Program-made: the position numbers and the translations under genes
Assembly: GCA_039583875.1 (NCBI GenBank)
Contig: CM077166.1
Span: forward strand, 84,628,564-84,692,563
Source of the DNA: Platanthera guangdongensis
Lineage: Eukaryota > Streptophyta > Magnoliopsida > Asparagales > Orchidaceae
Length of the DNA stretch: 64,000 nucleotides
Direction of reading: 5' to 3'
In this document: one piece after another, positions 43,820 through 55,236 of the stretch
Position numbering within the stretch: position 1 is the first letter of the stretch
Layout of the letters: each line of letters begins with the position of its first letter
The notes under the pieces: model-generated
What the model was told of the DNA's origin: nothing
The model's input: the letters and a program-made list of their open reading frames with translations, nothing else
Databases searched by the model: none

Positions 43820-45367
43820 AGGTGTTTTGGAGAGGAGACCCCGAGAAGAACCGCTGGCCAGGCTCCCATCTAGCTGGCATGGCTGTAGGCTCACTCGGTG
43901 GTTGGAGGTGTTTTGGAGAGGAGACCCCGAGCAGACCCGCTGACCAGGATCCCATCTAGCTGGCAGGGCTGTAGGCTCACTCGGTGGTTGTAGGTGTTTT
44001 GGAGAGGAGACCCCGAGCAGACCCGCTGACCAGGCTCCCATCTAGCTGGCAGGGCTGTAGGCTCACTAGGTGGTTGGAGGTGTTTTGGAGAGGACACCCC
44101 GAGCAGACCCGCTGACCAGGCTCCCATCTAGCTGGCAGGGCTGTAGGCTCACTCGGTGGTTGGAGATGTTTTGGAGAGGAGACCCCGAGCAGACCCGCTG
44201 ACCGGGCTCCCATCTAGCTAGCAGGGTTGTAGGCTCACTCGGTGGTTGGAGGTGTTTTGGAGAGGAGAGACCGAGCAGACCCGCTGAGCAGGCTCCCATC
44301 TAGCTAGCAGGGCTGTAGGCTCACTCGGTGGTTGGAGGTGTTTTGGAGAGGAGACCCCGAGCTGACCCGCTGACCAGGCTACCATCTAGCTGGCAGGGCT
44401 GTAGGCTCACTCGGTGGTTGGAGATGTTTTGGAGAGGAGACCCCGAGCAGACCCGCTGACCAGGCTCCCATCTAGCTGGCAGGGCTGTAGGCTCACTCGG
44501 TGGTTGGAGGTGTTTTGGAGAGGAGACCCCGAGCAGACCCGCTGACCAGGCTCCCATCTAGCTGGCAGGGCTGTAGGCTCACTCGGTGGTTGGAGGTGTT
44601 TTGGAGAGGAGACCCCGAGCAGACCCGCTGACCAAGCTCCCATCTAGCTGGCAGGGTTGTAGGCTCACTCGGTGGTTGGCGATGTTTTGGAGAGGAGACC
44701 CCGAGCAGACCCGCTGACCAGGCTCCCATCTAGCTGGCAGGGCTGTAGGCTCACTCGGTGGTTGGAGGTGTTTTGGAGAGGAGACCCCGAGCAGACCCGC
44801 TGACCAGGCTCCCATCTAGCTGGCAGGGTTGTACGCTCACTCGGTGGTTGGAGGTGTTTTGGAGAGAAGACCCTGAGCAGACCCGCTGACCAGGCTCCCA
44901 TCTAGCTGGCAGGGCTGTAGGCTCACTCGATGGTTGGAGATGTTTTGGAGGGGAGACCCTGAGCAGACCCACTGACCAGGCTCCCATTTAGCTGGCAGGG
45001 CTGTAGGCTCACTCGGTGGTTGGAGGTGTTTTGGAGAGGAGACCCCGAGCAGACCCGCTGACCAGGCTCCCATCTAGCTGGCAGGGCTGTATTCTCACTC
45101 GGTGGTTGGAGGTGTTTTGGAGAGGAGACCCCGAGCAGACCCGCTGACCAGGCTCCCATCTAGCTGGCAGGGCTGTAGGCTCACTCGGTGGTTGGAGGTG
45201 TTTTGGAGAGGAGACCCCGAGCAGACCCGCTGACCAGGCTCCCATCTAGCTGGCAGGGCTGTAGGCTCACTCGGTGGTTAGAGGTGTTTTGGAGAGGAGA
45301 CCCCGAGCAGACCCGCTGACCAGGCTCCCATCAAGCTGGCAGGGCTGTAGGCTCACTCGGTGGTTGG
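43820..45367. repeat. 86-bp satellite array, 18 units
   Basis: Eighteen head-to-tail units of exactly 86 bp (AGGTGTTTTGGAGAGGAGAC...) with no indels and only scattered substitutions; units start at 43820 + 86n, the last at 45282. Because 86 is not a multiple of three, overlapping minus-strand frames of 78 codons arise every 86 bp. They are not genes. Confidence 0.95.
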
Positions 45368-45570
45368 AGGTTGTTTGGAGACTTTTGCACTACCCCGAGC
45401 CTGGCTCGTCCCCAGGTAGACCCGCTGCGCAGGCTCCCATCCAGCTGGCAGGTCCGTAGGCTCGCCTGTGGGGGTAAGTGACCCCGAGTGCTGCTCGGCC
45501 CCAGGTAGACTCGCTGCTCGGGCTCTCATTAGCTGGGTAGGGCGGTAGGCACACCTGGGGGGAAAGGACT
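45368..45570. repeat. Two diverged relatives of the 86-bp unit
   Basis: The motifs CAGGCTCCCATCCAGCTGGC and GTAGACTCGCTGCTCGGGCT show two longer, decayed units after the regular array. An isolated 26-bp piece of the unit end (GCAGGGCTGTAGGCTCACTC) recurs at about 45917. Confidence 0.75.
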
Positions 45571-46136
45571 TGGAGTTGGAAAAGGTCTTGGAAAGGGTTT
45601 GATCTCATAGAAAAGCAAGAAAGTGTGCAATGCTTCTTCAAAAGGAGAAGAATCATAGTTTAAACCATAGTTTAGATCAATAGTTTCTTTTTGATGAACT
45701 GAGTAGACTGATCTTAATACATCACTTGTTTCATGCCTTATGAAAATAGTTAAACTATTTGCAAAGTCTGCCAGATCAAAAACATCATCCTCTTTCGCGA
45801 CATGAAAAATAATATGACCGATCTTATTTCTTTTAATGTTGACCTTGCTGATACATAAAATGTTTGGGAGGTAGCAAAATCATTGTATTTATAAGAGGTA
45901 TGCCCATCTGAAGTATGCAGGGCTGTAGGCTCACTCGGTGGATTTTTAAATAGATTGGTTTTTATCGCATGTTCATGATAGTGAGTTGATTCTTATTTAA
46001 GCCCTAGCCTGGAGCTCTTTTTATCTCCAAGTGGGGAATTCTCTCAAACTTATTTTGAGTCGGAACCCACTCGCCGAGTACTTGGGGTTGGACTTTTCTT
46101 TTCGAGCTTGGACAACCTCGAAAAGAGCGGGGATTG
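45571..46136 (+). other. LARD interior, 3' end with polypurine tract
   Basis: Non-coding. It ends in AAAAGAGCGGGGAT (about 46121-46134), the presumed polypurine tract before the 3' LTR. Confidence 0.55.
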
Positions 46137-47815
46137 TGTACAACCTCGTACCCGGCCGAGTGGGATCCTCCCCAGGGAGCGGTCTCGGGACGTACTGCGA
46201 GCGACGATTTGGTGCAGCCCTGTTCGAGGACGTGAGGGATCTCGTACGCGCGTGTGGAGTTTTTAAGTTTTGAGTTATAAAAATATAAATATATATATAT
46301 TTACTATGTATATATATTTTCATTTATAATATATATTTATTATATATATATGTTTATATATATATTTATTATATATATATATGTTTATATATATATACAT
46401 TTAGATATATAGATGAGGGAGAGGGATTTAGGGAGAGGGTAGGGCATCGGGCAGGAAAAAGCAAAAAGGAGCCAGCCGCAGGTTTTCCCTCTCCCCGATC
46501 TCCTCGATTTCTCCCTCTCTCTCGGTGAAGCAGCAAAGGAAGAAGAGCCGGCCGCCTGCAGGTGGGGCTCGGCCGCCTGGAGAAAAAGCCGGCCGCCTGG
46601 GGCAAGGCACGACCGCCTGATGCCCGGGCACGGCCTAGAGCTAGGGCACGGCCTGGAGCAGGGATCGGCCGGGAAGGGAGCCCGACCACCACCACGGCCG
46701 CTTGGAGCAAGGCATTGATCGTCCATATACGGCTACGCTCGGCCAGGAAAATGAAGATCGGGAGTCATTGTTCTCCTCCCTGCGAGGGCTCGGCCACCAC
46801 CACAAAAACGGAGCAAGAGGATGTATTTTTCAACCTCGTCCAGCAAGGGCTCGGCCAAGGAAATAGGGACCGGGTTCCTCCAGCAACGTTCGGCCAGGAG
46901 AAGATTGTGATGAGGGTTTGGGCCGGCACCGCCATCAGAAAAAACAGCTAGGAGACCTTCACCGGGCATCGAGCCTCGTGCAAGATACGCGGCCGCGACT
47001 CCGCCAATATCCACGCCAAGGGTAACGAAATTTCTACTCGGGCAGGTGAAGCCCTAAATTTACATATTTGCATGGAGGCCCCCCTTCACCAATGGGTGGA
47101 GGAAGGGTTCTCTCCGATGGGTTGACGTGTACGTCCCCGCAGTTAGTTTCATTTAGTACCCGGAAGCGTGAGTACGGGTTTAGGCATGCTGTGTGAAGCC
47201 CATCCGGACGTATGAGCCGGATTGGAGATGTTCTGGGGTTCCTGGAGAAGACTCCGAGGAATTTGTGCATTCTTTATGTAGCGGAAAGCAGCGGGCTTAA
47301 GCCCAAGTTTGTGTCGGCCCTAGAAGGCCTTTTTTGTTTATGTTGCCGGCCTGCGTGCCGAGGTATGGAACGTATGTTCCTATAATTTGAGATGCCCGCG
47401 ATGTTTTTGCTAGCCCTTGAAGGCTTACGTTACGTTGGTGGCGGCCCAAAAGGGGCTACGGAAAAATAGAACTGCTAGGCGAGGTTCTGCTACTAGGAGG
47501 GCAGTTAAAGGGCGTTTTGCACAAACCCGAGGTGTCATCCTTGGTTAAGAGGGAGTGAATTTTGAGATCCTCCCTAGAGGTTCTGGTCGGCCAAGAGAGC
47601 CTTCCAACGGTGCCCAATTAACTCAGCAATTGGCTTAGGAGGGGAAGAGTTCGTTAGTCTTCCGGGTGTGTGGTGGGACCTCCACGCTGAGACCTTGGGC
47701 CTGTCCCTTACATTCCTAGTCTAGAGCCTCGATTGTTCACTTGAGTGTAGTAGGTGCGTGGCCACCCCTCTTTTGGGACCTCGAACTTCACAGAGACCGG
47801 TATCCGGTTTCAACA
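46137..47815 (+). mobile_element. 3' LTR of the LARD-type element, 1679 bp
   Basis: Second LTR copy. It differs from the left one by scattered substitutions and by the length of the TATATA run (about 46279-46405). Confidence 0.88.
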
Positions 47816-50520
47816 TTAAACACCTTCAGTGGGCCAAAAGGAGGATTTCCCAGTCCTTACCTGAAGAAACCGAGCCTCCCCACTGTGTAGTTGCAGAAAC
47901 CGAGTGGCGCTACCTTCAAAAATGGCTTCCCGGCGATCCTCTCGACTGCAGGCCACCGGCAAGGTCCTCCTCCACTCCTTCTTTCATGAGTAGATCTTAG
48001 GAATCTTTAGGGCCAAGTTTCGGGCTCAATTGAGCCCGATCCAAAGGGAGATTTTCCTAGTTTTTCCGCAAAATTGCAACCATCGGGATCGCTGGAATAG
48101 GGATTTCCGGTGGCAGTGACGCCGCCTGGCGACAGCCACCACCTTAACGGAGGTGATGGCAGCGGTGGACGGTCGGGGAGGCGGATGGATGGTCGGTGAC
48201 AGCCGCTTGAAACTGGCCCATGAAGAATAAATCCTGGCCGTCGACTCAAGGTAGAATATGAACGGATCCCATCCATCTTGCGCCAAGATTCGTGCCATAT
48301 AAGATTCTAAACTATAGTATATAAATTGTTGGTTATTTAATTCTGTCACAGATTTGGCATTTAATAGTTTTAATTTTTAAAAATACTTGGATGCTAGAAC
48401 AAAAAAAGTGGTCAACAGAGAAAAGGAAGCCCTTGATGTCTAGGTTAATTTAAAATTGATTTCACTCAAATTGGAGTCCTGGTTAGACCACAGAACCCAT
48501 TTTGGTGGGCCCTATACCTAGGGCTATCCTGAGATTCAAATGGATGCCCACCCTTCATCCCTTGGATTGACTTGAAACTTTGTGGAAAGGACCATAGGAT
48601 TAGTATAGTTCTCTGGTTAAAATTTTAGGGAATTTAGAAGCTTTAACCCCCTCGAAACCCTAACCCTAGCTTAGGGCACAAACCTTGTAGTGATAGGAAA
48701 TGACACAAAAACTCTTTGAAAAGTGATGAGATTTGGGTTAAGTAGTTTTTGAGGTTAGTACAAGCTCTGGAGATTTTATTATGAATTTAGCAATATTATT
48801 TTGGATACTTCATTAACAAATTGGTAATTTGTATTACTTACTTAGAAATTTATTAGGAGGAAAATACATGATGGAAATTGATGAAATTAGCCAGAGGACG
48901 TTTTATTATGTTTTAAAGCTCTGTGAATTGTTATAGAATTTTTGGATGATTATTTTTAAGGGTTGCTTCATTAAGTATGGTTTCCCATGTAAACATAATT
49001 TAATTTATTTTGGAGTCTAGCAACCCTCAAAAATTATGATTTTTATACAATGATCTTTTCTGAACCATATTAAGAATCTGTAATTTTATATAATTTTCTG
49101 AAGAATACTTTTGGTACTTCCTTCTTTACACATGATTAAGGGAAATATTTTGGATAAATTAATTCGAGGTCAAATAGTTTCTACAAAATTATGGAAATTT
49201 GTATCTAGTCATATATCTCTGTTAATTTAGTGATCAAAATTTTTGGGTGGCCATTAACTGAGTAGATCATATAGTTAATGTTCAAAATTACCCATGGCCA
49301 AACATTTGGAAAAAATTCAATAAATATCAAATTAATTAGAAAAATTATGGATCTCTGATTTTAGACTAAATTTGTTACGATAGACCTCTAGTAAATTTTA
49401 TAGGAGATTTGGAAGACAATCTGGAGTACCTCCTTTAAACAACTCATATAGTATAGGGTGGTTTACATATAGTAACTGCGGAAACTGAATTAGTGTGGGT
49501 AATGAATTTTGAAGAGTTGAATCCTCAGTAGATTGCTGGTTTGGGTAAATAAAGGAATTCATCATTGGAATACAAGATTAGTAGAGTGAGAGGTTGACTA
49601 GTGTTAGGTGGTGCTCGGCATCGGCGAAAGATCGTCCTTCCCGTAGGGAGGAAGTGTTTAATGCACTAGGGCTAGATTCAGAAAAATTAATTAAGGGTCG
49701 GGAAATCGGGGAGCAACCAATAATAGTAAGTGCCTTGCGAAATGGAGCTTTGGGCGTAATCCCATTGTAGTTCCTAGTGCCTTCGAGAGCACTTCACGGG
49801 GTATACCTTGGGCAGTCCTGGACTAACGTAAACTGTAGGAGTGATAAATCTTAAAGAGTAACTAGTATAATGAGGGGTTCACTTTCACACACCCCGGTGT
49901 CTCGGGAAGTTGGTTTCACTTGGTTGATATTTGTGAGGGGCAGGAAGGCCCGACGAGCATTGGCTCGGTTGATGTTTGTGACGAACATGATGGTCCGGGG
50001 AACCTTGGCTCGGTGCTGATACATAAGGTTGCATGTGCATAAAGTAAAGGTGGTGGGTCTTCGGTATTGGAGTGTCGATGCACCAACGCCAATACGTTGA
50101 CTCAGCAAGTGGGGCTAGCACTTCACCAACAGAAGTCCGGTGCGCAAGCCGGCAAGAGTACGCAGGAGCTCCTCTTAGTGCACCAGCGTTGAGGCGTACG
50201 ATAGGTCTGACCGGTAGTGCTTTACTGGTTTAGAGGTGTGCGAGGCCCAACCCACCGCTTCTGTGTGCCACTACGGAGGTATCCTGGGAGGTTCGTCTCC
50301 AGAAAGGGGGAACTAAAGGTCTGTGTGCACAGAGTCGGGTGGGTGAGTTGCACTTGCATGATCGCATCATAACCCACTTGAATGTCATAGCATAATCATA
50401 ACATAAAACCCTGTCACCTATTGTATAAGTGGTATGGGAAGCTTATACAATATGCCCTGTAAAACGAACCCTTGGTCTATATGTTTGTGTGGGCAAGTTT
50501 ATAAATTAAGGTTAAGTTCC

Positions 50521-50522
<2 letters not shown>

Positions 50523-50571
<49 letters not shown>

Positions 50572-50584
50572 TATATATATATAT
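50523..50584. repeat. (TA)n microsatellite
   Basis: About 60 bp of nearly pure TA repeat inside the solo LTR. Confidence 0.95.
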
Positions 50585-51348
50585 TGCTGTTAATAACCGA
50601 CACCCCAACTTATAAATTGGTATGAGACTTTTTATACGATGGGAGCCCTATAAAAGATCTCTTGCTTATATATTTTCGTATAAGTTAAGGTTACTTTTCA
50701 TACTTTACCTTACTGCCACATGTACCATGAAAATTGCTAGTATAGGTCCGCTGCCATCTGTTTCATGATTACTCTCCACCTTTAAGTCCTCCCCTTTCTT
50801 CCTCTCCACTCGGTGCCTAGGGGCCATGGGAGAAGGGGTGGGGGATGATAAGACTTAGTCTTTTAGACTAACGGTATTCGAACCACATCATTTAGGGGAT
50901 CGTGGAGCCCAGCATGGAGGAGCAGCCCCGCATGTCGGCACACTTGGAGATGGGGCAGTCTAGCACCGGAGTTCAGACAACAGGGACTGTGAGCCCCTGA
51001 CCTTAATAGTGATTTATTTTGCTTCCGCTTGAGTGACTATGTAGTGAGGATTTGATGTAGCGAGTTTAAGCCCTTATTTTCAGTACATTATATTTTGTGG
51101 ACTCTCCCTTCGTGGAGATATATATTACTCTAATGTGATTGTATTTTGTGGACTTAAGGTTAGAGTTTTACCACTCTTGTGCTTACTCTACTTTAGTTGC
51201 TTTTCTGTGATCTAATCGGCCGGCAGAATCGGCATTTCGCGGTGATGACCCTTCAGTGCGTGAAGGTGTCACCGCAAAGCGGCGGTTCTGGGCCTAAGAC
51301 CCCAGTGTTATAAAAAAAGGGGTGGGGGTGGGGGTGGGGGGTCTTACA

Positions 51349-51891
51349 GTCGTCACTACTCTTGTAGTGGTGTCGACAAACTTTTGAATGTGTCGACACA
51401 ACCTTCACCTTGTCTCGACCCAGCTGATGTAGAATGTGTCGACACTAGTCCTGAGTGTCGACATTCCTTGCTTCCAGTCTTGACTCAGACTGTGAAGTAT
51501 GTCGACACTTCTCTTGAGTGTCGACACAGTTGTCTTCAGTCTTGACACTGCTTGTATAAAGTGTGTAGACACTTATCCTTAGTGTTGACACAACTTCTCT
51601 TTATCTCGACACAACTTGTGCAGTGTGTGTTGACACGAGTCCTGAGTGTCGACAGAGTTGTTTTCTTATATCATAGTGTCGACCCAAGTACTATGTGTCT
51701 ACATAACTTTCTCCTTATCTCAGCACATCCTTGACAAAGGTGTCGACACATGTCTAGTGTGTTGACATTTTGTACTTAGCTTTATTTGCCTGTACATATG
51801 AACTTAACATTCATCAAATACAACTATCTGTATATCATTAAACTGAAAGGGCTTATTCAAATCAAGTACATTGTGACTAATCCACCCAACA
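51349..51891 (-). mobile_element. Copia-like LTR fragment, right part, with TGTCGACAC array
   Basis: This continues the fragment 35442-35808 across the solo LTR. GTGTCGACAC and variants recur about every 30-60 bp from 51370 to 51770 with GAGTGTCGACA and TCTCGACACAAC spacers. On the minus strand the LTR would start TGTTGGGTGG at 51891. No clear polypurine tract follows, so the boundary is tentative. Confidence 0.5.
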
Positions 51892-52029
51892 AAATGGATA
51901 TAATGTTTCTAGTTATAGAAGGAACAAAATAACAAATATTTTGTTCTATTACAAGCACACTAGGCAAAGAAAGATGATAAACCCCCAAGACAACAACAAC
52001 CACTCTTGCTCCGTTTCCAACACACAGGT

Positions 52030-53010
52030 CCACCTCTCATTTACTCAACATTCTTCTCATTCCCAGTTCCTGCACATTTATACAAATGTGAGAACCACAT
52101 CCAGGATCCAATACCCAGGATGAAGGAGCAGCAAGGTTTATCTCTATAACATAAATTCCTGAAGCAGATGTCATACCTCCCCAAAGCTTTTGCAGACCAT
52201 CCACATAAGGAGGACAGTTCCTCCTCTAGTGTCCTGCATTGCCATAGTGGTGGCACTTTCCCTCTTTCATCAAGCCTTTCTTTTTCAATGCTGAAGACTT
52301 GGGCTCCAGTCCAGACTTAGGTCCCACCTTCGTCTTCTTAACGTCCTTTTCCTTGCCCTTGCCTTTATGGACCATTAGCATAGGGCTAGCAGGCTTGGCC
52401 ATCTTCATATTTATTCGACAGTTCACAACATTCCTAGGAGCTCAGGCAGTGTCTTGTCTATTTCATTCATGTTATCGTTCAAGATGAACTGCTCATAACT
52501 GTCCGATAACGATTGCAGGATCCGGTCTGTAGCCAACTCTTGGCCCAGAGGGAACCCTAATGTATCATGGTTCTCTATATACCCAATCATCTTAAGTACG
52601 TGAGTCCCTACTAGGTCCCGAGCTCCCATCTTACACTGGAACAATGCCTTAGTGATGTCGAATCTCTCTTGACGAGCTTACCCTTGAAACATTTTCTTGA
52701 GATGCTCGTCAATGTCCTTGCAACCTATGTTCTCATGTTGCTTCTAAAGTTCGGAGTTCGTGGTCGCTAATATGAGAAATTTGACATCTAAGGAGTCGTC
52801 GACAAACTTATTATATGCATCTTTATCAGCATGGGGTGCATTCCAGGCCGGCTCATCAGGGGATTCCTCTTCAAAAACATAGAGCTTGCGCTCTTGCCTG
52901 AGAACAATTATCTGGTTCCTGTACCAGTCCAAATATTTTGTGCCACTCAGCTTCTACTTCTCAAGGATCGCTCTAAGGGACAGGGTGGAGTGTGAATCAC
53001 TTGACATGGA
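52030..53010 (-). pseudogene. gag: Degenerate Ty1/copia gag (and start of protease)
   Basis: On the minus strand: start MSSDSHSTLSLRAILEK near 53010, an early TAG, then LDWYRNQIIVLRQERKLYV, IENHDTLGFPLGQELATD, the basic MVHKGKGKEKDVKKTK and a damaged zinc knuckle CHHYGNAGH (second Cys is Tyr). A protease-like WVLDPGCGSHICT lies near 52090-52130. Frames are split at several points, so it is a dead copy, from another copia lineage than the SIRE-like element. Integrase, RT and RNase H are absent on the left. Confidence 0.75.
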
Positions 53011-53980
53011 AATTCTATAAGAATACAAGCAAAGCAAATTAGTACTACATTTCAGAATATAATTTTCTTTCGATTAGGACTTTAATCAAAATAACTCCCA
53101 CTATTTTTATCAAACTGATAACCCTCGATATCAATTCGAAGAGTTTGGTGAGTAACTCTCTTAGTGTACAAGATCCATATTTCACTAACACTATGAGTCT
53201 ACTTTTGCTTTTCTCTCACAATGCAGCTATTTAGGTAGGCAACGCTTGCCAATTGCATCACTATGCTATTCTTGTATGGCTGGTGAATAACTCTTTATTT
53301 GCATCCATCATATGGTGCATGTCAACCATATGCCTCTGGGCACTCAACATTTGAGGTCACCCAGTTAAGCTAGACCCGATGTCGACAGTGGGATATCCCA
53401 ATTATCCGCTCGCACCCTCTCCAAGATAGATTAATGCACCTTGCTTTGGCAAGCCCACACTTCATCGATCGAGGCAGGAAGAGTGTCATCCATCGACATC
53501 CGAATACTTAATATTACTTAAGGGATTTTAGATAGTTGATTAACTCTTTAATCTTGGTTTACACTTAACAAGTATGCACATTAAGAAAAATAAAATTCAA
53601 CAAGCATAATGCAAATGCATCCCAGATGTGCACAAGAATCATCAACACTTGATGAACTGTGCTAAGTCTGGACATCTAGAACATTTCTAAATCTACAGAC
53701 GTACATGCATTGGACATGAGCACCACCAACTCCACTTACACAGTAGACAAGCTCGTCACTTCATGTGAGATTCAAAATCTAACATATGCTTAGTTTCACA
53801 AACCAACAAAGTGATGGTTACGGTTACGGAGTAAAATTTAAAGAAATCATATACGTTCTTGGGAAGATCCAAGACTAGATTTGGGCATTTAGAACACTTC
53901 AAAATCTCCAAATCTACACTCCATGGATTTAGCAACTTCTGAAACAATGAATATTGTTAGCAACCTCCCTCTGACACCTC
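53011..53980 (-). other. Probable 5' leader of the degenerate copia element
   Basis: No coding signal is present. It lies between the gag start and a primer-site-like sequence: on the minus strand AGGTGTCAGAGG (about 53968-53979), a diverged form of TGGTATCAGAGC. Confidence 0.45.
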
Positions 53981-55133
53981 TGTTAGGTTTTTGGGGATGG
54001 CACGACAGTTGTGCGCACAGCGAAAATAAGAACAAGAAAAACACAAACGAGTTCGGATCTGACAATATTCATGAATGAAGAAGTAAAGCATGCTGTAATA
54101 AAATTACCATTGAGGGATTGACTCTAAACTCAACCTAGATGCTCTAGAAGAATCGGGTCGGTTACTCAGCGGCTAGAGTCTTGAGTGCAGAAAGTATATC
54201 CGCGCCTCTACAGTAATCCACACGATCGGGAGAACCCTTAGCAACTTATCGCACAAGTTCTAGGTCAGGAGAGGACACTCAGCATCTCTACAGACTGCTA
54301 GATCTATTGTAGAAGAGGCGCGGCGAAACTCGTCGGGATCGAGATCGGAATCAGCGACAGTGAAGATAAAACGACTTCCGTTGGTCTTTTAGGGTTATCG
54401 GTCTTTCACACAGTACGGCTCATGTGCTTAGACATAAGAGTGATCGCATACCTGTTCAAACCCTAGAACTTCCTATTTACACTCCAAGAGGTAAATAGAA
54501 CATCTTCCACCACTATCTGTAGTCCCAACACATAAAATCCACAATTTGACTTGACAACCCATTGTCTCGACAAATCGTCGAGTATCTACAACATACAAGA
54601 TGAAGTCAACGCCAACCTCCAGCCGAAACAACGCTTGAATCGATGAGGCATTTAATGGAATCAACGCCATCAATGCCTTCTGCGCCTTAGCATTAAGTGA
54701 ACTCAACACACTCAACGATAAAGGCTAGATCCGGCATTCAACGAATCTACGCCAGAGGCCAAATTCGTCGAACGGAGTTCGATGAATCTGCGCAAAGGCC
54801 AAATTCATTGAATGGAGTTCGACGAACCAACGCCATTGCTAAATTCGTCGAACGGTGTTTGACGAATCTGCGCTAAGGCCAAATTCATTGAACGTAGTTT
54901 GACGACAGTGCCATGGCGTTGAGTAAACTCAGCGCACTCAACGCTTTTTCGTTAGAATATTTTAAGTCTTTTCCTTTTTCTTTCAACTCATCACATGAGC
55001 TATACAATGGATATCAAATCTCCCAATTTCTCCACGATCTTATCCGCAACCCTGATAGGTTCATACTGAGTTGGCAGTGAGGCTACATGCTTGATCACTT
55101 CCAGATCACTATGGTTGCACAATGTGGACAACA
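53981..55133 (-). mobile_element. Probable 5' LTR of the degenerate copia element
   Basis: On the minus strand it would run TGTTGTCCACATTG (55133) to CCTAACA (53981), next to the primer-site-like sequence, with a TATA-like TGTAAATAGG near 54476-54485. It contains a TCGTCGAA-type array. To its right 5S spacer sequence begins. The second LTR is not found, so the ends are tentative. Confidence 0.45.
54725..54905. repeat. TTCGTCGA-N7-TCGACGAA palindrome array, about 62-bp unit
   Basis: Four units with arms TTCGTCGA/TCGATGAA or decayed forms, centre ACGGAGT or ACGGTGT, separated by ATCTGCGCAAAGGCCAAA-like spacers. The format is the same as in the SIRE-like element although this LTR is otherwise different. 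Confidence 0.8.
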
Positions 55134-55236
55134 CTGAGAGCTTTATGAATTGGTATTGTGTGCAATTATTATACGGCCAGATCAAAAGTTATGGCCATTT
55201 GAAGGGCCTTGCATTTGGAAACTAAGACACGCCTTT
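55134..55236 (-). other. 5S rDNA intergenic spacer fragment, left of the insertion
   Basis: It aligns with 62170-62275 (shared GATCAAAGTTATGGCC, TTTGGAAACTAAGACG). It ends CCTTT, the target copied at 61499-61503. Confidence 0.65.

Larger units (their letters stand above)
38934..47815 (+). mobile_element. LARD-type non-coding LTR retrotransposon, 8.9 kb
   Basis: Two long LTRs (38934-40595, 46137-47815) start TGTACAACC and end TTTCAACA, flanked by TTAAA on both sides (38929-38933, 47816-47820). A purine-rich AAAAGAGCGGGGAT precedes the right LTR, giving the + orientation. The 5.5-kb interior has no gag or pol similarity. It holds instead a fragment of a host gene, unrecognised sequence, and an 86-bp satellite. 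Such large derivatives depend on proteins of other elements. The primer site after the left LTR (TTTATGGTGCGGTGAGCG) could not be assigned to a tRNA. Confidence 0.85.
35809..51348 (+). mobile_element. Probable solo LTR of about 4.7 kb (Tekay-like), carrying two younger insertions
   Basis: Termini TGTAACATCTC (35809) and GGGGTCTTACA (51348) are flanked by GTCAT and GTCGT, a target duplication with one transition at a CpG. Both flanks lie in the same TGTCGACAC array. After removing the insertions 36741-38694 and 38934-47820 the LTR is 35809-36740 + 38695-38933 + 47821-51348, about 4.7 kb. No gag-pol is left. The last part (47821-48350) is GC-rich and leader-like, then A/T-rich sequence to about 49580. 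From 49600 to 51348 the sequence is mixed, non-coding, with a (TA)n run at 50523-50584 and a G-rich end. Orientation + is inferred from the termini. Confidence 0.65.

Noticed and set aside
43805..45245. A family of 78-codon minus-strand genes
   Set aside because: They recur every 86 bp with overlap, a by-product of the satellite period. No start context or protein similarity supports them.
48007..48349. Minus-strand frames in the GC-rich part of the solo LTR
   Set aside because: Two overlapping frames without domains; likely LTR leader composition.
55000..55185. Minus-strand 61-codon frame at the copia LTR/5S spacer border
   Set aside because: It spans two different sequence origins and shows no recognised motif.
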